Below are positions 44,170 through 52,866 of a DNA stretch of 64,000 nucleotides, in pieces. Source of the stretch: PNMQ01 sp964478775 (GTDB lineage Bacteria > Pseudomonadota > Alphaproteobacteria > Paracaedibacterales > CAIOTO01); assembly GCA_964478775.1 (NCBI GenBank), contig CAYZJC010000001.1:90326-154325 (forward strand). The letters are read 5' to 3'. Numbering within the stretch: the stretch's first letter is position 1; each line of letters starts with the position of its first letter. The position numbers and the translations under genes are program-made. The notes beneath the pieces were generated by a model that worked only from the letters and a program-made list of their open reading frames with translations, had not been told where the DNA came from and searched no databases.

Positions 44170-45369
44170 CTAGTTTAGCAGATTTTGGCAAAATTCAAAA
44201 GCAGATCTCAATTGTATATGAAAATCAGGCTCAACCCCTCTATTGTGAATGGCATGATTTTTCGGTGAAAAGAAATGGGCCGTTGTTAGTTTTATGCCAC
44301 CATGGTTCGGCAAAGGATACACCGTTTGAACCGACCCCTTCCCAAATGTCTTTTCCCCCATTAAGATTGCCCGCTTATGGTCTTTAAGTGCGGCTGCAAA
44401 TATTTCAGAACCCGACGCAGACCCTTTATTAATTAAAATAACCAAGGGAATATTGTGCAACATATCTTTATTGTCACTTTTATAAACCTGTGTGTCTTGT
44501 TCGTTTTTCCCTTTTACAGTGACAATTGTTGCTTTATCTAAAAACAAACTTGTGACATCTACAGCTTCTTGCAAAACACCGCCTGGGTTATTACGCAAGT
44601 CTACAATGACGGCGCGAATATGTTGTTTTTTAAAGTTAAGCAGCGTGTTCTGTAAGTCTTGCAGTAATTGTTCGTTAAAAAGCCCTAAGCGTACATACCC
44701 AATATTGCTTTTAACCATCACATGAAGTGGTTTTATATGAATGATGGAACGCGTTAATGACACTGTGCGCTCTGGCTCTAAGTCATTGTGTGGCTTGATA
44801 GTCAATGAGACTTGTGTATCTACTCTTCCTTGCAAAAGTGTTAGAATATATTTGGTATCTTTATCCAAAAGCGTTATGCCATCAATTGCGGTAATCATAT
44901 CACCAACGCAAATTTTTTCTTGTTGTGCTGGGGTATCTGGCAAGACAGATATCACCACCACCCCTTTTGGCATGTGGGCAATTTCAAGACCAATGCCCGC
45001 AAACTCCCCTCGGCTGTGGGTGGTAAGCTCAAAAAATTCTTGCGGTGAAAGATAGGCGGCAAACGGGTCTTCTAATGACTGCATCAGCCCTTGCATAGCC
45101 CCTTTCATTAAGTGTTCCGTTGTCGTATGCGTAGCCGCTTGTGTGGAAATTAAAGAAACAACCTCTTCAACAGCTTGAATAATCGCATTCGTATTATACA
45201 ACGTTTCGTGCTGTTCTTTTACAGGCTTTGACTTATTGTGTTCGTCTTCTTCACAGCTTGTTAATACACAGCAAGCTAATAAGCTCATACATATACTGCG
45301 TAAGGCATAAAAAAAACGCCCCCCCTTTCCTTGTGGTAAAACACTTAAAAAAGGGGAACGTCTCTTCAT
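44170..45369 (-). CDS. S41 carboxyl-terminal processing protease (CtpA-like), probable lipoprotein
   Basis: A 399-residue serine protease. A basic lead and hydrophobic segment end in CCVLTSCEED, a plausible lipobox. A PDZ domain (GIGLEIAHMPKGVVVISVLPDTPA) precedes the S41 core, with the oxyanion and strand region RAVIVDLRNNPGGVLQEAV, catalytic Ser in NKGSASGSEIFAAALKD and Lys in GEKTFGKGSVQT. Such proteases trim or degrade periplasmic proteins at their C-termini. The gene lies 27 bases after the DUF2914-type gene and just downstream of it on the same strand. Gene symbol withheld because several paralogues exist in alphaproteobacteria. Confidence 0.9.
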   Translation of the reverse strand: MKRRSPFLSVLPQGKGGRFFYALRSICMSLLACCVLTSCEEDEHNKSKPVKEQHETLYNTNAIIQAVEEVVSLISTQAATHTTTEHLMKGAMQGLMQSLEDPFAAYLSPQEFFELTTHSRGEFAGIGLEIAHMPKGVVVISVLPDTPAQQEKICVGDMITAIDGITLLDKDTKYILTLLQGRVDTQVSLTIKPHNDLEPERTVSLTRSIIHIKPLHVMVKSNIGYVRLGLFNEQLLQDLQNTLLNFKKQHIRAVIVDLRNNPGGVLQEAVDVTSLFLDKATIVTVKGKNEQDTQVYKSDNKDMLHNIPLVILINKGSASGSEIFAAALKDHKRAILMGEKTFGKGSVQTVYPLPNHGGIKLTTAHFFSPKNHAIHNRGVEPDFHIQLRSAFEFCQNLLN

Positions 45370-45395
45370 AACAAAAAACCTAAACTATAATAACA

Positions 45396-46232
45396 TTAGG
45401 CTTTTGGAGCTTGTGCCTCAGCAGAAGCATTTGGTAATTCAACCTTCACAGCATCTGGTGCAGACTCTTTTTTAGCCGCGACTTCAACTGTTTCAGCAGC
45501 TGGCGCAGCTGGTGTTGGTGCATCTATTGCAGGCTTTTCAGCTTGTGAATTCACTACATTTTCTTCTTTTTTAGCTTCAACAGGCTTAGTAGCTGCTTCA
45601 ACTGGTGCCTTCATTTCAGAAGTTTGTGGGCCCGTAACAGTTTCAACTTTCACTTCCTCAGTTTTTTTCTCTTCGACAACTGGTGCCGCAGCTTTGGTTT
45701 CAACCTTTACTTCCTCAGCTTTTTTCTCTTCGACAACTGGTGCTTCAGCAGGCTTTGTCTCAATCACTTTTTCACCTTGGTTGTCATCATGCTGATTCAC
45801 AATCACATCACCCACTGTAAATGTTTGTTCACCCAAGACTTTACCGTCTTTGTCTTTTACATCCACAGCCCAATTACCATTTGAAATTTTCTTAGAGGCA
45901 TGAACGCGGTAACGTGGTGAGTCTTTCACATCAATTGCAAAGGTGTGAACTTCTTTGCCATCTTTTTTCCAATGGAATGTCACTTGACCAGCGACAGAAG
46001 GCATTAAAGTGATTTGCGCTATAACAGCTTCGTCACTTGCATGGAAGTGGGTTTTTTGATCTTCAACAACGTGGTCATGAATCTTTGTACCTAACACAAG
46101 TGCATCATGCTTTGCAGCATCTGCTTTATGTTCCGCCTGATGGTCTTCTTGGTGTTCAGCTTTAACAAGTGTTGCAAGTGAACAGGTTAAAAAAGCACTT
46201 AAGGCAACTGTTGAAATTAATGTTTTCATCAT
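45396..46232 (-). CDS. Exported DUF2914-domain protein with VEEKK repeats
   Basis: A 278-residue protein with a signal peptide (MMKTLISTVALSAFLTCSLA, cleavage near VKA). A His/Asp/Glu-rich segment is followed by a DUF2914-like beta domain at about residues 62-142: FHASDEAVIAQI, VTFHWKKDGKEV, YRVHASKKISNGNWAVDV and GKVLGEQTFTVGD. The C-terminal half is Ala/Lys/Glu/Val-rich, including a nearly exact duplication of APVVEEKKAEEVKVET. DUF2914 is often periplasmic or membrane-linked with unknown function. It may be co-transcribed with ctpA. The His-rich start could bind metal, which is speculation. Confidence 0.7.
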   Translation of the reverse strand: MMKTLISTVALSAFLTCSLATLVKAEHQEDHQAEHKADAAKHDALVLGTKIHDHVVEDQKTHFHASDEAVIAQITLMPSVAGQVTFHWKKDGKEVHTFAIDVKDSPRYRVHASKKISNGNWAVDVKDKDGKVLGEQTFTVGDVIVNQHDDNQGEKVIETKPAEAPVVEEKKAEEVKVETKAAAPVVEEKKTEEVKVETVTGPQTSEMKAPVEAATKPVEAKKEENVVNSQAEKPAIDAPTPAAPAAETVEVAAKKESAPDAVKVELPNASAEAQAPKA

Positions 46233-46386
46233 ATTTGATAATCTTTCATCTAAAATTTATAAGATAATACGAGAGTACAGCGAAAAACACTTTAAAAAAA
46301 GGACTTATTACGCTATCAATGCTATAATAACTTTCAAAACGTTGCGCAATTACCGCAGGATAACCCTTTATCTTCCTGCATTAACC

Positions 46387-46444
46387 TATAGCGAAGTCAA
46401 TTGATTTTGGAAATCAGACTTCAAATGACCATGATAACGCTATA
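46387..46444. repeat. Intergenic inverted-repeat element, copy 3 of 3
   Basis: 58 bases bounded by TATAGCG and CGCTATA, with an inner GAAGTC/GACTTC pair. The left tip TATAGCGAAGTCAATTGATT resembles the tips of the elements near 4.42 and 19.67 kb. It ends one base before an ATG of the downstream sugar-nucleotide gene. Confidence 0.4.
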
Positions 46445-46486
46445 ATGAATCAACCACTAACACCTAACAGACTGTCTTTTAAATAT

Positions 46487-47530
46487 ATGAATCAAAATAA
46501 ATCTATTCTTATTCTTGGCGTTAACGGCTTTATCGGTAGCGCCCTTGCCGCAAGCTTAACTCAACAGTCCAACTGGCACATCTACGGCTTTGACTTAAGC
46601 GACAATAAGCTTGGCGACACTTTAAGCCATGAACGCTTTCACTTTCATCAAGGTGATATTTTTAAAGACAAGGAATGGATAGAGCAACACGTTCAACTGT
46701 GTGATGTTGTTATGCCACTTGTAGCCATTGCAAACCCTTCTATTTATGTGTCTGACCCGCTTCGTGTCTTTGAATTAGACTTTGAAGCCAACCTTGAAAT
46801 TGTACGTCTTTGTGTAAAACATAAAAAACGTCTTATTTTCCCATCTACATCAGAGGTCTATGGGATGTGCACAGATGAAGTCTTCCATGAAGATACGTCA
46901 CCTTTAATTTTAGGCCCTATCCACAAACAACGCTGGATCTATTCTTGTTCAAAACAAATGCTTGATCGGGTTATTTATGCCTATGGAGAGCGCGATAATT
47001 TAGATTACACCCTCTTTAGGCCCTTTAATTGGCTTGGCCCTTTATTAGACCACATTGTAAAACCAGATGAAGGTAGGTCACGTGTTGTAACACAATTTAT
47101 TTCAGACATTATCTATAAAAAAAGTATCACCTTGGTTGATGGTGGAAGCCAGCGCCGTGCCTTTACCGACATTGATGATGGTATTTCAGCCCTCATGAAA
47201 ATGGTTTTCAATGAAGAAGGCAAAGCCTCCAAGAAAATTTTTAACGTAGGAAACCCTTACCTTGATTTATCAATCAGTGAACTTGCGCACCTTATTTTAG
47301 AGTTAATGAAAACCTATCCCCACCTTAAAGCGCTAGCTGAAAGCGTTGTCATTGAAAACATTGAATCACAAGAACACTATGGCGCAGGATACCAAGATGT
47401 TCAACGTCGTGTTCCCTCTATTGAGTCAACCAAAGCTTCTTTAAACTGGGAACCAAAAGTTTCTATGGAAGATTCATTAAGAAAAATCATTGAACATCAC
47501 CTTGCGAAAGGCTCAGCTTTATTGACATAA
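46487..47530 (+). CDS. ArnA-dehydrogenase-like NAD-dependent sugar-nucleotide decarboxylase/epimerase
   Basis: A 347-residue short-chain dehydrogenase of the extended type: SILILGVNGFIGSAL binds NAD, FPSTSEVYGM carries the catalytic Ser/Thr, and YSCSKQMLDRVIYAYG the Tyr-x-x-x-Lys-like pair. RPFNWLGPLLD, then EGRSRVVTQF and RRAFTDIDDG closely follow the C-terminal domain of ArnA, which oxidatively decarboxylates UDP-glucuronate in lipid A aminoarabinose synthesis. The formyltransferase half of ArnA and all other arn genes are absent here, so the product may instead be a pentose for envelope glycans. I chose the ATG giving MNQNKSILIL; an ATG 42 bases upstream abuts an inverted-repeat element. 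Confidence 0.8.
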   Translation: MNQNKSILILGVNGFIGSALAASLTQQSNWHIYGFDLSDNKLGDTLSHERFHFHQGDIFKDKEWIEQHVQLCDVVMPLVAIANPSIYVSDPLRVFELDFEANLEIVRLCVKHKKRLIFPSTSEVYGMCTDEVFHEDTSPLILGPIHKQRWIYSCSKQMLDRVIYAYGERDNLDYTLFRPFNWLGPLLDHIVKPDEGRSRVVTQFISDIIYKKSITLVDGGSQRRAFTDIDDGISALMKMVFNEEGKASKKIFNVGNPYLDLSISELAHLILELMKTYPHLKALAESVVIENIESQEHYGAGYQDVQRRVPSIESTKASLNWEPKVSMEDSLRKIIEHHLAKGSALLT

Positions 47531-47574
47531 AACATACCCAAACTCCTGCTTGAAATAGCATGTTTTATAAGAAC

Positions 47575-47604
47575 AAGGGCAGACACATCGTTTGCCCTTT
47601 TGCA
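47575..47604 (+). terminator. Probable rho-independent terminator
   Basis: AAGGGCA pairs with TGCCCTT around an 11-base loop, followed by a short T-rich stretch and an A-run. It ends the sugar-nucleotide gene unit. Confidence 0.55.
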
Positions 47605-47702
47605 TAAAAAAGTAAGGCAATTTTAAGACATTTTTAATCTATTCACTCAATAATCGTAAGTGTGGATTAAATTTACAAAATTGTGAACAGGAGACAAATT
47701 TT

Positions 47703-49199
47703 ATGACCTTTACAAGATTTCAAAGAACCCTTCTCATTGGAACGGTTGCATGTGTAATGACATGTGCAAAGATTAGCGCAACATCATTAAACAGCATTAG
47801 TGATAACTCATCTCAAACCATTACAAACTATGTTAACTATACAACTACTGGCATTAAAACAAACACAAGTATTACGTTTTCACCAGCTACAACAACTGCA
47901 ATTGCAAACTATAGTGCTTCTCATGCAGTGACATTTGCATCACCAACATTTAATGACGGTATGACACTTCGTTTAAATGCTGCTGCTGCGAATGCTTTAA
48001 CATTAAGTGGAACCATTGCATTTACCAATACAAAAGGCACACCTTATATTACATCTGACCTTGCGTCAGCTGCACTTACACTTTCAGCAGAACCCACATT
48101 TACAGGTTCTGGCTGGATAGAAATCAATGAAAACACGACTTTGACAGTTGGTGCTGCGATGACTATCAATTCCCCTATCAAAATTGCAAGCGGAAAAATC
48201 CTTACGCTATCTGGAGACCACGCCATTACATTTGCACAACTTGTTTCTGGTGACGGCAACCTAGCTTACGCAGGCACCGGCACACTCATTTTTGCTACCT
48301 CCCCAACCTTCAACCAATATGCACCAAGTGGTGCAAGCACATTGCGTTTGAATGACGGCATTACTTTTAATCCTAAAATTGCTCTTGGTGTTGGAACTTC
48401 ATCAATAGATGTTGCAAGCGGTGGCACAGGCACATTTGCTGGCGTTATTTCTGGCGCATATGCACTAGCAAAAGGTTCACTTTCATCTGCAGCCATTTTG
48501 TCTGGTGCTAATACGTTTACTGGTGGGCTAACAATTGGTGGAGGAACAGTAAAAGCAGGTAATGCTGCAGCTTTTGGTACTGGTACATTAGTCGTTACAT
48601 CAGGAACAGTGGGCGTGTCAGCAAGTGGCCTCACCATTGCAAACGCAGTCACACCAACGTCATGTACATTTGATATTGCAAGCGGTCTAACAGCTACATT
48701 TAGTGGCGCATTAGGTGCAGGTGCAGCTTCTAAAACTGGTGCGGGCACACTGATTTTATCAAACGGTGGCAACGGCCCAACAAGCTGGAACTTCAATGGT
48801 GGTGCAGTTCAATTAAGTGGTTCTGGTATTCTAGGCGCACCAACAACAGTGAACAGTGCGACAACACTGGGCTTCCTAAGCAACGTTACAGCCGCTAATA
48901 ACTTCATACTTAACGCTGACCTTACCCTCAATGCACCTGCAGGCATAACTGGGACTTTAGATACAGGTGTCATTTCAGGTACTGGTAAAATTATCTCTAC
49001 AGGTAAAGGTGTAAAAGCATTGAGTGGTGTAAACACCTATAACGGTGGTACAACCATTACTGAAGGTCAAATCACAATGGGCGCAAACACTGCACTAGGT
49101 GCTGGTTCAGTTTCCATGGCTATTGGTGCAAAACTTGTAACAAACGCAGCAGCGCGCAATATCGCAGCAACTTCTGCTGGGACAATAAAAGTATACTAA
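47703..49199 (+). CDS. Autotransporter-passenger-like exported protein lacking a beta-barrel
   Basis: A 498-residue protein with a signal peptide (LLIGTVACVMTCAKISA). The rest is Gly/Ala/Ser/Thr-rich and repeats beta-helix units, including two units of the passenger-associated transport repeat style: LSGANTFTGGLTIGGGTVKA and LSGVNTYNGGTTITEGQITM. No C-terminal barrel is present; the protein ends NIAATSAGTIKVY. It could be secreted, surface-bound by other means, or have lost its translocator. Strong AGGAG about 10 bases before the ATG and a perfect 14-base terminator after the gene suggest high expression, as for a major surface protein. Few charged or Cys residues fit an extracellular fibre or layer. 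Confidence 0.75.
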   Translation: MTFTRFQRTLLIGTVACVMTCAKISATSLNSISDNSSQTITNYVNYTTTGIKTNTSITFSPATTTAIANYSASHAVTFASPTFNDGMTLRLNAAAANALTLSGTIAFTNTKGTPYITSDLASAALTLSAEPTFTGSGWIEINENTTLTVGAAMTINSPIKIASGKILTLSGDHAITFAQLVSGDGNLAYAGTGTLIFATSPTFNQYAPSGASTLRLNDGITFNPKIALGVGTSSIDVASGGTGTFAGVISGAYALAKGSLSSAAILSGANTFTGGLTIGGGTVKAGNAAAFGTGTLVVTSGTVGVSASGLTIANAVTPTSCTFDIASGLTATFSGALGAGAASKTGAGTLILSNGGNGPTSWNFNGGAVQLSGSGILGAPTTVNSATTLGFLSNVTAANNFILNADLTLNAPAGITGTLDTGVISGTGKIISTGKGVKALSGVNTYNGGTTITEGQITMGANTALGAGSVSMAIGAKLVTNAAARNIAATSAGTIKVY

Positions 49200-49226
49200 A
49201 GATATCAGCTTTAAATTTTTATTTTG

Positions 49227-49265
49227 GGGAAAGCCGCCATTTATCTATGGCGGCTTTCCCATTTT
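49227..49265 (+). terminator. Strong rho-independent terminator
   Basis: A 14-base perfect GC-rich stem (GGGAAAGCCGCCAT and complement) with a six-base loop, followed by ATTTT. It directly ends the passenger-like gene. Confidence 0.88.
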
Positions 49266-49384
49266 GAAATTCAACACACCAAAAATTATACATATCCAAC
49301 ACGAAATGTGGAACTTGATTTTTGCATATATATGTGTTACTGCTATGTGAACCTCCACAATTTAATTATCTAGTTTTTCAAAAA

Positions 49385-50980
49385 ATGACAACTCAATCTT
49401 TTTCAACCCTCTTATTATTAAGTTTAGTATTTCCATTTCACATGGCTTTCGCTAGCAACGAGGTATGCCCATCTTCTCCTACTCACAACACTGCAGTTCA
49501 AAATCATTTCCCATTTAAAACACTCACATCAATCCTCTCCACTCCTTCAGAAACAACAACATGTGAGTCTTTTTCAGGCTGTTCATCAAGGGCACCTTCT
49601 CCTGCCACAAGGTCTTGCGAATTGAATAATGCACTTTTAGCAGCAATGCATGAAGAAGAAGAAATAACAGCTTTATATTGGTTGATGCATGGGGCAGACA
49701 TCAATATGATGGTGGAAAAGAATCAGCATATTCTCATTAATGCTATTGATCATAATATGAGAGACCTTGCACAGTATCTCATTACAAATGGAGCAAACCT
49801 TAATATCTACAATTATAGCAACCAACATTTATTAGAGATCACCATAACCAATAACTGGGTTGACGAAAGCTTACTTATTATTGAACGTACAGATTCCACA
49901 AGCCTGCTGCAATCTGCCCTGATAACCGCAATTGAAGAAGAGCATGAACAAATTGCACTTGCCATTTTACAAAAGCACTCGCCCCTTATAACACAGAGCT
50001 TGAAGACGAATACTGCTAGTCTATCATTATTAACTGAAGCTTTTAAGACAGATCCCCATTCTCCCCTCATGCTTGCAATTGAAAAAAATCTTGAGCCTGT
50101 TGCGCTTGAACTCTTAAAGAAAGACAATTCACCAAGTTTATATCAGCTTGAAAGCAAGACACTAGACAATCAACCTCTCTTGTGTGCTGCTATCTCAAAA
50201 AACATGGCAGGCCTTGCCAAAATCCTTATTGAAAAAGGGGCAAACCCAGATATTCAAGACTTTGATGGAACGCCCGCGTTGTGCATGGCTTTATGCGAAA
50301 ATTATGAAGACGTAATTGACACAATGTTACAAGCCAATGTGAATATCAATGTTGTTTTTCAAAAAACTGGCCCTGCTTTTTTGATGGCAGGCTTACTAAA
50401 AAACCCTAGACTTATTAACAAAATAAAGCCACATTTAGAAAAAAATATAAAAAATTGTAAACATTCCAAGGCGCTTCTACAACTTGCTACAGAACAAGCA
50501 ACAAAGTCTTTATGGGAACATTGTGTTACCTATCTTCAAGAGTTATGTATGAATTCCAATTTACTTTACACAGAAAATCATGAAGATACTAAAACAGATA
50601 CTTTTTTACACAATCACGTTGATGGCCAGTTTCTCAATGCGCTAAGGGCTTGCACAGATGCTTACAACACATACGAAACAATTGCGATTGCTTTCTTAGC
50701 TGTAGGAGCCAATCCTAACTTGCAACTAAGCACATCACTATCTGTTTTATATAGGTCTGTAGAGCTCGGCATGTCAAAGCTTAGCAACAATCTGATGAGG
50801 TGTGGAGCAGACATCCATTTTAGAACACCAAAAGGATCAACGTTATTAGACATTGCAAATCAAAGTCAACAATACGACTTGTGTAGAGATTTATACAAGC
50901 GCGGGGTTGTCGGCACAAATAATTCATCTTACAATCAATCCTCTATACCACGACGTTATTCAAAGTCTTTGTCAGCATAA
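49385..50980 (+). CDS. Exported ankyrin-repeat protein
   Basis: About 531 residues. The signal peptide is MTTQSFSTLLLLSLVFPFHM with cleavage near AFA. Ankyrin repeats follow from about residue 80 to the end, with clear units such as ALYWLMHGADINMM, LAQYLITNGANLNIYN, LAKILIEKGANPDIQDFDGTPALCMAL and IAIAFLAVGANPNLQ; several central units are degenerate. Ankyrin proteins in intracellular alphaproteobacteria are frequent host-directed effectors. I chose the ATG giving MTTQSF because the frame upstream has no signal character. It converges with the heparinase-like gene, 32 bases away. Confidence 0.85.
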   Translation: MTTQSFSTLLLLSLVFPFHMAFASNEVCPSSPTHNTAVQNHFPFKTLTSILSTPSETTTCESFSGCSSRAPSPATRSCELNNALLAAMHEEEEITALYWLMHGADINMMVEKNQHILINAIDHNMRDLAQYLITNGANLNIYNYSNQHLLEITITNNWVDESLLIIERTDSTSLLQSALITAIEEEHEQIALAILQKHSPLITQSLKTNTASLSLLTEAFKTDPHSPLMLAIEKNLEPVALELLKKDNSPSLYQLESKTLDNQPLLCAAISKNMAGLAKILIEKGANPDIQDFDGTPALCMALCENYEDVIDTMLQANVNINVVFQKTGPAFLMAGLLKNPRLINKIKPHLEKNIKNCKHSKALLQLATEQATKSLWEHCVTYLQELCMNSNLLYTENHEDTKTDTFLHNHVDGQFLNALRACTDAYNTYETIAIAFLAVGANPNLQLSTSLSVLYRSVELGMSKLSNNLMRCGADIHFRTPKGSTLLDIANQSQQYDLCRDLYKRGVVGTNNSSYNQSSIPRRYSKSLSA

Positions 50981-51012
50981 GGCACAAATAAGATCTCAAT
51001 CTCTTGTGAGTA

Positions 51013-52866
51013 TTATTTTTCTTCACCATTTACAACGCGCGCAAACGACCACTTGACGACATGCGTATGTGCGCGTACAGTTTGTTTTACAACAAGCAAT
51101 TGACGCATATTGTCAGACTCAGTAGTGGTGAGAATTTCATCCCCTCCTTGTGCTCTAAACAGCCATTCTTGTGCAACCCTTGCACGTTTTGAAGCAGGGC
51201 TATTCATCTGCATAAACTCAATCATATCTTGATGCATATGGGCAGACTTTAATGGAATATCGCGCTTTAAAATAGGTTGAGGTATCAGTGTTAGCATGAC
51301 TTTCTCACCTTCTTGTATCAGTGTGGATGCCATATTAAAATGAAAACGAGGCCCGATGACACAGTCAACAGAAGACTGAAACATATCCACTCCTCGCAAT
51401 TCATCTCCCTTAGGGGACAAAGATAAGTGGCGCTGCCAATTACACCAAAAGTCTCCCTCTTCAAAGTGTAAATCTCCTACAATATAGTGATTGCCTTCAT
51501 TCATATGACGTTTAATCGTTAGTTTCACCGCATCTTTTGGGCTTAATGTTAGCCATTCTTGTTGATGACGCAGAACAATAAATTCTGCACTCTCAATCAG
51601 ACGATGATGCCCCACACTCCATTCGAAGTTCAACAAATTGATGCTTGGCTCAGGAGAAATAGATAACCCTGGTGAGGGAACAGTTGGGTATGTATTTAGC
51701 AACAAAACGCTACTTCTATTCGACAATCTTTCAAGGCCAGTTGCTGGCAAACGCAATAATGGCCGAGTTGTTTGCGAGTCGCTCACACTTAAGACATTAT
51801 CAACATTATCTCCATTTAAAGTTGCACACACACCCAAAACATCAGGTGTAATAGCCCCCTTAAATTGGGCTAGAGAACCATCGACATGTCGCATTAAACG
51901 CAAAACTGGTGTCATGTTACGTATGTGTGTTTGTACGTTATTGTACGTATCCCAAATCAGTTTTGATTGCTTTGGCAACTGCTCTGGCTCTATTGTTTCC
52001 ATCTGAATCAGCGAAGATGAATTTAAGGCATCTGAAAGAATTTGGTGCAATGTACAACGCAAATCAATTAAGTCACGCATATATCGCCATTGAATAAAGG
52101 GGCTTCTGCTTATATGCCCTCCATCCGGCAAAATATGACTTTCATTCAATTGTTGTAAGTCTAGGAGGAGTTCACCTAGAGGTATGTCAACCAGTTTTAA
52201 TTCATATGCTAACAGTAAGCCCTTAATTGCCCATAATCGGTGCAATGGCTGCACAGCTTCTCGCCAATGTCTTTTTAAAAAACGCAGTTGCTTTGCAATA
52301 CTGGTATGGAGCAGGTTTTGAAATTCATCATCAGCCGTGCTGGCATAAAAGTCGTACACTTCAAACCAAACAGATAATCTTAACCCTATGATACCTGGTT
52401 GCCACGCGGCAGACAGCCAACACCTAGACCCTAATGAATGATTAGACCTTATCCACAGTTCTATTAGTTTTCTGGCTGATTTACGGCTTAAACTTCCACT
52501 TAAGGAAGCCCAATCAAGCAGGTATGAAAATCCTTGGGCGTAATAGTATAAAATTATTTCATGGGCTTTGTGACCCTCCCCATTTGATAATGGTCCTATC
52601 TTTTCATCAATGATATGCTGCTTGATAAGGGCTTGCAATAAGTCAGCATCGCTATACCATTGGCCAAACAAATAAAATTTCCCTGTTAAAATGCGCTGAC
52701 CAACAGCTGAGTTTCCTCGCCACACCTCGCGCGCACCATTAGCAATTTTGATATGAGATTTTCCTAACAAGGTCAGTGCATATAAACGTGAATACTTAAG
52801 CCTTTTCCAAATCAACGGCATGATATAACATTTATCAGGCGCCCTTAGTCTTGATGAAAGTTTCAT
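51013..52866 (-). CDS. Heparinase II/III-family protein
   Basis: A 617-residue protein with an all-alpha N-terminal toroid (FSYLLDWASLSGSLSRKSARKLIELWI; CWLSAAWQPGIIGLRLSVW) containing LPDGGHISRSPFIQWRYMRDLIDLR, and a C-terminal beta-sandwich with HHRLIESAEFIVLR and LTIKRHMNEGNHYIVGDLH. This matches the heparinase-like proteins that follow rpe in many alphaproteobacteria and usually precede purH. No signal peptide is obvious. Whether it is a lyase on glycans is unknown; the conserved partnership suggests an old cellular role instead of host digestion. The start overlaps rpe by 4 bases, and purH is not next to it here. Confidence 0.85.
   Translation of the reverse strand: MKLSSRLRAPDKCYIMPLIWKRLKYSRLYALTLLGKSHIKIANGAREVWRGNSAVGQRILTGKFYLFGQWYSDADLLQALIKQHIIDEKIGPLSNGEGHKAHEIILYYYAQGFSYLLDWASLSGSLSRKSARKLIELWIRSNHSLGSRCWLSAAWQPGIIGLRLSVWFEVYDFYASTADDEFQNLLHTSIAKQLRFLKRHWREAVQPLHRLWAIKGLLLAYELKLVDIPLGELLLDLQQLNESHILPDGGHISRSPFIQWRYMRDLIDLRCTLHQILSDALNSSSLIQMETIEPEQLPKQSKLIWDTYNNVQTHIRNMTPVLRLMRHVDGSLAQFKGAITPDVLGVCATLNGDNVDNVLSVSDSQTTRPLLRLPATGLERLSNRSSVLLLNTYPTVPSPGLSISPEPSINLLNFEWSVGHHRLIESAEFIVLRHQQEWLTLSPKDAVKLTIKRHMNEGNHYIVGDLHFEEGDFWCNWQRHLSLSPKGDELRGVDMFQSSVDCVIGPRFHFNMASTLIQEGEKVMLTLIPQPILKRDIPLKSAHMHQDMIEFMQMNSPASKRARVAQEWLFRAQGGDEILTTTESDNMRQLLVVKQTVRAHTHVVKWSFARVVNGEEK

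Noticed and set aside
48266..48796. 176-codon open frame antisense to the passenger-like gene
   Set aside because: Long antisense frames are expected opposite Gly/Ala/Thr-rich repeats; the Pro/Val/Ala-rich translation has no recognised feature.
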